Assembly: GCA_022720335.1 (NCBI GenBank)
Contig: JAIHVJ010000043.1
Coordinates: 1 to 16,354, forward strand
Length of the DNA: 16,354 nt
Source of the DNA: Collinsella sp.
GTDB taxonomy: Bacteria; Actinomycetota; Coriobacteriia; Coriobacteriales; Coriobacteriaceae
Direction of reading: 5' to 3'
Under the pieces are notes generated by a model that had not been told where the DNA came from, did no database searches, and saw only the letters and a list, made by a program, of their open reading frames with translations. The translations under genes were made by a program, and so were the position numbers. Each line of letters begins with the position of its first letter. Position 1 is the stretch's first letter. Below, piece by piece: positions 11,438 to 16,354 of the stretch.

Positions 11438-13996
11438 TTACTGCCCAAAGACCTCTTCGGCGATGCGAGCGCTTTCGGCGGCGTCCTTGGCGTAGTAGTC
11501 CGCGCCGATCTGCTTGGCGTATTCGGGGGTGAGTACGGCGCCGCCCACGATGATCTTGACGCCCGGCACCTCAGTATGAAGCAGCTTGATGGTCTCCTCC
11601 ATGGCGACGACTGTGGTAGTCATAAGCGCCGAGAGGCCGACGAGTTTGATGTCGCGCTCCTTGACGGTCTTGAGTACTTCCTGCGGATCGACGTCGCGAC
11701 CCAGGTCAAAGACGGTGTAGCCGTAGTTGTCGAGCAGCATTTTGACGATGTTCTTGCCAATATCGTGGATGTCGCCCTTGACGGTGGCCACGCAGATTTT
11801 GCCCTTGTCGGCAATCTCGCCGGCGGGCATCAGGCGCTTGATGGTGTCGAAGCCCACGCGCGCGGCCTCGGCCGAGGCCATGAGCTGCGGCAAGAAGAAC
11901 TTGCCCTGGTCAAAGAGGACGCCAACTTCGTCGAGGGCGGGGATAAAGTGATTGTTGATGAGGTCCATGGCGTCGTGGTCGGCCAGCAGGCGCTCGGTCT
12001 CGGCAGCGATCTCGCCTTTGCGGCCCGAGACGACCATGCGTCGAATCGGGTCGTCGTTGCCGTCGGTGCCGGGGGCGCTTGCAGCAGGCGCGGCATCACT
12101 CGATGTGGCCTGAGCTGCTGCCGGGTTGGCGGCAATCTTGTACGGGTCGGTCCAGCCGGCGTAGCGCTCGATGTATCCGGTCGAGCCCTCGTCCTCAACG
12201 CTCAGCACGCGATAGCTGTAGACAGTGTCCATAAAGCGCTTGGAACCCGGGTTCATGATGGGGGCGTCCAGACCTGCACCAAAGGCGGCGGCCAAAAAGA
12301 CCGAGCCCAGCAGCGGGCGCGCGGGCAGGCCAAAGCTGATGTTCGATACGCCGAGTGCGCACTTGACGCCCAGGCGCTCCTTGCACATAGACATGGCGCG
12401 CAGGATCTGCTCAGCCTGGCGCTGGTTGGTCGAGGCGGTCATGACCAGACAGTCGATGAGGATGCGGTCCGGGCCAATGCCGTAACGGGCGGCTTCGGCC
12501 ACGATGCGCTCGGCGATGGCGAAGCGAGCCTCGGCGGTATCCGGGATGCCGCCCTCGTCGAGCGTGAGGCCGACGACGTTGGTGCCGTAGTGGGCGACCA
12601 GCGGGAAGATCTCGTCCATGATCTGCTGTTTGCCATTGACCGAGTTGATGATGGGCTTGCCGGCGTAGCGACGCACGGCGGCCTCGACGGCGGCGGGGTC
12701 GGTGGAGTCGATCTGCAGCGGCAGCAGCGTGGAACCTTGGAGCTGCTCGGTCGCTTGCTGGATGACCTTGACCTCGTCGATCTCGGGCAGGCCCACGTTG
12801 ACGTCCAGGATGTCGGCGCCCTGCTCCTGTTGGCTGATGCCCTGGCTCACGACGTAGTCCAGGTCGCCGTCGCGTAGGGCCTGCTGCAGGCGCTTTTTGC
12901 CGGTGGGGTTGATGCGCTCGCCGATGACGGCGATCTTGTGGCCGTCGCAGGGGAGGTCCACGACCGTCTGGGCGCTCGTGGCCGACATGCTGGGTTTGCG
13001 GTGACGCGGGCTGGGCGTGTGGTTGTCGATGAGGGTGCGAAGTGCCGCCATGTGCGTCGGCGTGGTGCCGCAGCAACCGCCCACGACGCTCACGCCGTCC
13101 TCAATCATGCCGGCGACGGCCTCGGCGTACTCGGGTGCCTGGATATCAAAGACGGTATTGCCGTCGTCGTCCACGCGGGGCAGTCCCGCATTGGCCTGCA
13201 CCATAACGGGCTTGTCGGTAACGGTGAGCATGCGCGCGGCGAGCCCTCGGAGCTCGGCCGGTCCCTGACTGCAGTTGATGCCCAGGACGTCGGCGCCGAT
13301 GGCGTCGAGGGTGATGGCGGCGACCTCGGGGCTCGTGCCCAAGAAGGTGCGGCCGTCTTCCTCAAAGGTCATGGTGGCAAAGACGGGCAGGTCAGAATTC
13401 TCGCGGCAGGCGAGGACTGCCGCCTTGATCTCGGCAAGATCGGTCATGGTCTCGATAATAAAGAGGTCCACACCCGCATCGACGCCGGCACGCACTTCCT
13501 CGGCAAAGAGGTCATAGGCCTCGTCGAAGCTCAGGGTGCCCAGGGGGCGAAGCAGCGCGCCGATGGGACCGATATCGCCGGCGACGTAGCGGGCGCCGGC
13601 CTCGCGGGCGCAGGTGACTGCCGCGGCAAAGACGTCTGCCACGGTGGCGGCGCCGTCGAGCTTGTGGGCGTTGGCGCCAAAGGTGTTGGCGGTGATCACG
13701 TCGCAGCCGGCCTCGACGTACTGACGCTGAATATCGCTAATGACCTGGGGCTCCTCAAAGTTGAGCAGCTCGGGCAGGGCGCCTGCCTTCATGCCGGCGG
13801 CCTGCAGCATGGTGCCCATGCCGCCGTCAAACAGCAGGTGCCCGGTGCCCTCAATGGCGGCGCGCAGGCGATCGTCCTTAATGTGCAGGTCGTCGATCGT
13901 GCGCGTTTTGTACGCGGCACCGTTGCGGCGTGCGGCATCAACGGGCGCCGCCAGCGCAGCACCGTCAGAATCATGAGTGATAAGCGGAGTAAACAT
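11438..13996 (-). CDS. metH: Cobalamin-dependent methionine synthase without C-terminal reactivation domain
   Basis: MetH transfers a methyl group from methyl-tetrahydrofolate through cobalamin to homocysteine. The 852 residues show the domains in order. The homocysteine-binding barrel is at about 50-325, with zinc ligands Cys242 (GINCSQGP) and Cys308-Cys309 (GGCCGTTP). The pterin-binding barrel follows from about 352 (IGERINPTGKKRLQQAL). An Ala-rich linker spans about 620-648. The cobalamin cap and Rossmann domain follow, with GDIHDIGKN and the cobalt-ligating His744. The protein ends there, without the SAM-binding reactivation domain of the long E. coli type. That domain is encoded by the gene just upstream, as in Thermotoga. 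AGGAG overlapping the upstream stop fixes ATG 13996. It is the third gene of the metF operon. I see no cobalamin or SAM riboswitch nearby. Confidence 0.95.
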   Translation of the reverse strand: MFTPLITHDSDGAALAAPVDAARRNGAAYKTRTIDDLHIKDDRLRAAIEGTGHLLFDGGMGTMLQAAGMKAGALPELLNFEEPQVISDIQRQYVEAGCDVITANTFGANAHKLDGAATVADVFAAAVTCAREAGARYVAGDIGPIGALLRPLGTLSFDEAYDLFAEEVRAGVDAGVDLFIIETMTDLAEIKAAVLACRENSDLPVFATMTFEEDGRTFLGTSPEVAAITLDAIGADVLGINCSQGPAELRGLAARMLTVTDKPVMVQANAGLPRVDDDGNTVFDIQAPEYAEAVAGMIEDGVSVVGGCCGTTPTHMAALRTLIDNHTPSPRHRKPSMSATSAQTVVDLPCDGHKIAVIGERINPTGKKRLQQALRDGDLDYVVSQGISQQEQGADILDVNVGLPEIDEVKVIQQATEQLQGSTLLPLQIDSTDPAAVEAAVRRYAGKPIINSVNGKQQIMDEIFPLVAHYGTNVVGLTLDEGGIPDTAEARFAIAERIVAEAARYGIGPDRILIDCLVMTASTNQRQAEQILRAMSMCKERLGVKCALGVSNISFGLPARPLLGSVFLAAAFGAGLDAPIMNPGSKRFMDTVYSYRVLSVEDEGSTGYIERYAGWTDPYKIAANPAAAQATSSDAAPAASAPGTDGNDDPIRRMVVSGRKGEIAAETERLLADHDAMDLINNHFIPALDEVGVLFDQGKFFLPQLMASAEAARVGFDTIKRLMPAGEIADKGKICVATVKGDIHDIGKNIVKMLLDNYGYTVFDLGRDVDPQEVLKTVKERDIKLVGLSALMTTTVVAMEETIKLLHTEVPGVKIIVGGAVLTPEYAKQIGADYYAKDAAESARIAEEVFGQ

Positions 13997-14005
13997 TGAG
14001 GGCTC

Positions 14006-14571
14006 CTAATGGCTGGAATAGCAGGTGGTGTGGGCGGCGCGGAAGCGGCAGTGCTCGCGCATGCGGCAGATATTGCAGGTGGGGCGGCTCTGGGCGTCGT
14101 GGACTTCGCCGTCGAATAGGCCGATCACCGCGGTCACGCTTTTGGTGGGCATGAGCAGGCTGGTGGGTGTGACGGTAAGCCCGATGAGCCGCGTGGCGTT
14201 GAGCGCATTGACGATCGAGGCGCGGCAAAGCGGGCATCTTTGAGATGTCGATAGATATCGCGACCTCGCAGCTCAACGTTGGTGCCGACCAAGCGAATGC
14301 AAGGCTCACTTTGTTCGTCCACGCCCGTGGCATCGACGGCAAATACGCGGCGCACGCCACGGGGCTCAATGTCCAGTTCCAGACGTTCAACGACAAGCTC
14401 AATACGTCGTGACAGTTCGGGCTCAATCTGCTGGCCGCCGTAACCCAGATACCGCAGCATCTCGGCACGGTCGACACGGGGATGGTGCGCAGCATCGACA
14501 CGGTAAAGCGCCGGCGACGCAAGGTCGGCCGGCACTTCGACAGCGGTTGTATCGATGTGCGGTTTTTCCAT
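14006..14571 (-). pseudogene. MetH reactivation-domain protein, disrupted by an internal deletion and frame change
   Basis: Separate proteins of this type bind SAM and, with an electron donor, re-methylate oxidised cob(II)alamin on MetH. The first 116 residues (from ATG 14571) read well through VEVPADLASPALYR, LRYLGYGGQQIEPEL and GRDIYRHLKDARFA. At about 14219-14230 the frame is lost. In another frame the C-terminal part resumes with SIVNALNATRLIGL and MPTKSVTAVIGLFDG, then a tail with CNICRMREHC resembling a metal or cluster-binding cysteine motif, ending at TAG 14006. The conserved middle with the SPGY motif of this domain is absent, perhaps 70-80 residues. The gap is not a multiple of three (3n+1 bases needed). 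The ATG shares one base with the metF stop, and the stop lies nine bases before metH, so the operon layout is otherwise intact. Confidence 0.82.
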
Positions 14572-15443
14572 TACCCCAGGCGCTCCATAATGGTCGCGGC
14601 GATCGCAGGACGGTTCATAGTGTACAGGTGCAGGCCGTCGGCGCCGTGCTCCTTGAGGTCGCAAAGCTGGCGGGCTGCATAATCTACACCAGCTGCCTGC
14701 AGGCTCTCGGGGTCATTCTCGTACTTGGCGAGAATCTTGATGACGGGGGAGGGCAGCGACGCGCCGCACATAAAGACCATGCGGCTGATCTGCGACTTGC
14801 CCATAAACGGCATGATTCCCGCGGTAATGGGCACGGTGATGCCGGCCTTGTCGGCAAGCTCGCGAAAACGGTAGAAGCACTCGTTATCAAAGAAGAGCTG
14901 CGTCACAAAGAAGCTCGCGCCGGCGTCCTGTTTTTGCTTGAGGTGTTCGACCGAGAGGTTGAGATCCTCACAGGCAATGTGGCCCTCGGGGTAGGCTGCG
15001 GCGCCCACGCAAAAGCCGGCGTCGACGAGCTCGGGGATGAGGTCGCGGGCGTAGGCGTAGTCGGAGGCGGGCTTGTCGTCCTCGGTCGCGCCGGCAGGGA
15101 GATCGCCACGCAGGGCCAGGATGTTTTCCACGCCGGCGGTGCGATACTCGTCGATCTTGGCGGCGATATCGGCGTGCGAGCGGCCCACGCAGGTAAGGTG
15201 TGCCACCGAGGGCGTGTCGAATTCGCTCGAAATCATATGCGCGATGGGGGCGGTGGTGGCACCGTTGCCCGAGCCGCCGGCCGAGCAGGTGACCGAGACA
15301 AAGCTCGGCGAAAGCTTGCACAGATTGCCTGCCACTTCGCGAGCCGTGTCGAGGGTGAGCTCGCCCTTGGGCGGGAACATCTCAAACGAAACGGGCGCGG
15401 TGCCCTGGGATGCTGCCTGCTTAAAAACCTCGTCGACGCGCAT
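14571..15443 (-). CDS. metF: 5,10-methylenetetrahydrofolate reductase
   Basis: MetF reduces methylene-tetrahydrofolate to methyl-tetrahydrofolate using FAD, supplying the methyl donor to MetH two genes downstream. The 290-residue length is normal. Hallmarks are VSFEMFPPKG with the catalytic Glu21 (Glu28 in E. coli), ENILALRGDLP with Asp114 in the FAD-contacting RGD block (Asp120 in E. coli), and FFVTQLFFDNE further on. ATG 15443 is chosen because AGAGGAG lies six bases before it. The frame continues upstream to 15509 without protein character. Its stop TAA overlaps the ATG of the reactivation-domain gene by one base, implying coupled translation. It is the first gene of the methionine operon and diverges from the glutamine synthetase gene. 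Confidence 0.96.
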   Translation of the reverse strand: MRVDEVFKQAASQGTAPVSFEMFPPKGELTLDTAREVAGNLCKLSPSFVSVTCSAGGSGNGATTAPIAHMISSEFDTPSVAHLTCVGRSHADIAAKIDEYRTAGVENILALRGDLPAGATEDDKPASDYAYARDLIPELVDAGFCVGAAAYPEGHIACEDLNLSVEHLKQKQDAGASFFVTQLFFDNECFYRFRELADKAGITVPITAGIMPFMGKSQISRMVFMCGASLPSPVIKILAKYENDPESLQAAGVDYAARQLCDLKEHGADGLHLYTMNRPAIAATIMERLG

Positions 15444-15607
15444 ATCGTGCTCCTCTAGATACGTAATAGTGTGATGTGTTGTAAGGATTCTACAGCACCA
15501 CTGTGTCACGGTGGAGTTTCACTCGTTATTCGGGGATACCAATCAAAGATGCCTTGCTATCGGCTTTCTCTATAACAGAGCGGCTAATCTAGGCACGGAC
15601 TATAAAG

Positions 15608-15633
15608 ACTGGTATCTGATGCAAAATACCAGT
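15608..15633. promoter_or_regulatory. Inverted repeat in the metF-glutamine synthetase gap
   Basis: ACTGGTAT (15608-15615) and ATACCAGT (15626-15633) are perfect inverted copies with a 10-base spacer, centred 18 bases apart. A further GATACCA lies at 15535-15541. Dyad symmetry near two helical turns suits a dimeric regulator. The regulator is unknown. Confidence 0.4.
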
Positions 15634-15752
15634 TAATAGAGCTCCATCCCAAATTGACTACCCTTAAACCATGGGGAGAGGTCTGCAATTTATGCAGTTG
15701 ATTGGCTGTTGAGGGTGGCAACGCCGCCTCGATAGGGTAACCTCATTGATTG

Positions 15753-15790
15753 GTTTCGCGACAGCAACATAACGGTAATGTCGCGGAAAC
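15753..15790 (+). promoter_or_regulatory. GlnR-box-like pentamer array upstream of glutamine synthetase
   Basis: Four pentamers sit exactly 11 bases apart: GTTTC (15753), GCAAC (15764), GTAAT (15775) and GAAAC (15786), each pair separated by six bases. The last pair, GTAAT-n6-GAAAC, fits the actinobacterial GlnR consensus gTnAc-n6-GaAAc. The outer pair is a dyad (GTTTC/GAAAC). The same bases can also form a 10-pair hairpin (15754-15763 with 15779-15788, one G-U). The array lies about 80 bases before the start codon, fitting nitrogen control of this gene. The GlnR assignment is inference. Confidence 0.5.
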
Positions 15791-15829
15791 ACGGCGAGTC
15801 TAAGCTATGACTCGTTCGTTAGTAATCAA

Positions 15830-15848
15830 CACCGCTTCTCACGCGGTG
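15830..15848 (+). promoter_or_regulatory. Small hairpin just before the glutamine synthetase ribosome binding site
   Basis: CACCGC (15830-15835) pairs perfectly with GCGGTG (15843-15848) around a seven-base loop. It ends about nine bases before the ribosome binding site and may affect mRNA stability or translation. The evidence is structural only. Confidence 0.3.
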
Positions 15849-15869
15849 CCGATACGAAGGGAGTTCCGT

Positions 15870-16354
15870 ATGGCCGAACTTACTGACCGCTTCGGGACCA
15901 TGGTGTTCTCTGAGGAAGTCATGAAGGACTACCTCCCCAAGGACATTTGGAAGCGCCTTGCTGCAACCCTCGAGGGCGGTGAGCCGCTCGACCTGGATGT
16001 GGCCAACGCCGTTGCCCATGCCATGAAGGTCTGGGCCATCTCCAAGGGCGCGACGCACTACGCGCACTGGTTCCAGCCGCTTTCGGGCATTACTTCCGAG
16101 AAGCACGACAGCTTCCTGGAGCCCAACCACGACGGCACCGCCATTACCAAGTTTACGGGCAAGAACCTCATCCAGGGCGAGCCCGATGCCTCCAGCTTCC
16201 CCAACGGCGGCCTGCGCGCCACCTTCGAGGCCCGTGGCTACACCGCTTGGGATCCCACTAGCCCCGCCTTTATCAAGGACGATGTCCTGTGCATCCCCAC
16301 GGCTTTCTGCTCCTACACGGGCGAGGCCCTGGACAAGAAGACCCCGCTGCTGCG
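15870..16354 (+). CDS. glnN: Type III glutamine synthetase (5' part, runs off the window)
   Basis: Glutamine synthetase III makes glutamine from glutamate, ammonia and ATP. Only the first 161 codons are present; the family is about 700 residues long. The visible part is distinctive for type III and unlike types I and II: THYAHWFQPLSGITSEKHDSF, then SSFPNGGLRATFEARGY, then AWDPTSPAFI, and finally FCSYTGEALDKKTPLLR at the edge. The ATG at 15870 is preceded by AAGGGAG at 15858-15863. The long upstream region with GlnR-box-like pentamers suggests control by nitrogen status. The frame is open at the window edge because the sequence ends, so no truncation should be inferred. Confidence 0.95.
   Translation, partial: MAELTDRFGTMVFSEEVMKDYLPKDIWKRLAATLEGGEPLDLDVANAVAHAMKVWAISKGATHYAHWFQPLSGITSEKHDSFLEPNHDGTAITKFTGKNLIQGEPDASSFPNGGLRATFEARGYTAWDPTSPAFIKDDVLCIPTAFCSYTGEALDKKTPLL

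Larger units (their letters stand above)
15444..15869. promoter_or_regulatory. Divergent intergenic region between metF and the glutamine synthetase gene
   Basis: These 426 bases contain no credible gene and must carry the promoters of both divergent transcripts. The half near metF is AT-rich. On the minus strand several weak -10-like boxes occur (TAGAAT near 15490), but none has a convincing -35. Three copies of a TGGTATC/GATACCA motif occur at 15535-15541, 15610-15616 and 15626-15632. On the glutamine synthetase side lie the pentamer array at 15753-15790 and a leader hairpin at 15830-15848. No riboswitch consensus was recognised. Confidence 0.6.

Noticed and set aside
9809..12877. Open frame of more than 1000 codons on the plus strand opposite the UPF0210 gene and metH
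   Set aside because: It is the antisense shadow of two well-recognised minus-strand genes in GC-rich DNA. Its translation is Gly/Ala/Asp/His-rich with no domain, and it begins inside the palindromic element.
12938..13999. 353-codon plus-strand frame opposite the 5' half of metH
   Set aside because: Antisense shadow of the metH homocysteine domain; low-complexity composition and no recognisable motif.
15819..16130. Minus-strand frame opposite the start of the glutamine synthetase gene
   Set aside because: Antisense shadow of a clearly recognised type III glutamine synthetase; no motif and no ribosome binding site.

Overview
The window looks like chromosomal DNA from a high-GC Gram-positive gut bacterium of the Coriobacteriia, most likely Collinsella or a close relative. 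This is inferred from five things: GC-rich coding sequence; the actinobacterial order rplM-rpsI-glmM; a very large STAND-type NTPase joined to a SARP-like DNA-binding domain; a MetH with its reactivation domain on a separate gene; and a type III glutamine synthetase. No database search was possible, so the genus is a judgement. Most of the window is housekeeping and central metabolism. I see no prophage, insertion sequence, CRISPR array, tRNA or rRNA.

Left part (1-4843, all + strand). A patatin-like lipase is followed by a well-formed promoter and hairpin leader, then rplM-rpsI and a strong terminator. Next come glmM (peptidoglycan and amino-sugar synthesis), a stand-alone glucose-type PTS EIIA, and nagB (amino-sugar catabolism). 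glmM is broken by an internal block deletion at its metal-binding loop. The gap between EIIA and nagB is about 270 bases, has no credible gene, and contains several perfect stems. It is the best candidate here for an undescribed RNA element.

Middle part (4844-9964). A 388-base AT-richer gap precedes a 999-residue regulator (P-loop NTPase, helical region, winged helix, BTAD). It converges on minus-strand yhbY, and a terminator oriented for yhbY lies between them. Upstream of yhbY is a SAM-dependent methyltransferase with a terminator-like hairpin just before its ribosome binding site. Then comes a 136-base palindromic element with 33-base arms and a nested inner palindrome, resembling a MITE or REP-type repeat.

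Right part (9965-16354). On the minus strand, in transcription order, are metF, a MetH reactivation-domain gene and metH. They are tightly spaced and form a methionine-synthesis operon: methylene-THF is reduced to methyl-THF, which methylates homocysteine through cobalamin. A UPF0210 (PFL family) gene follows metH. The reactivation gene has also lost an internal block and is out of frame. Divergently, on the + strand, a type III glutamine synthetase runs off the right edge. Its upstream region carries four pentamers spaced exactly 11 bases apart that resemble actinobacterial GlnR boxes.

Two conserved genes (glmM and the MetH reactivation gene) each lack an internal block that is not a multiple of three. 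One of them is normally essential, so an assembly or sequencing fault should be considered before a biological explanation.
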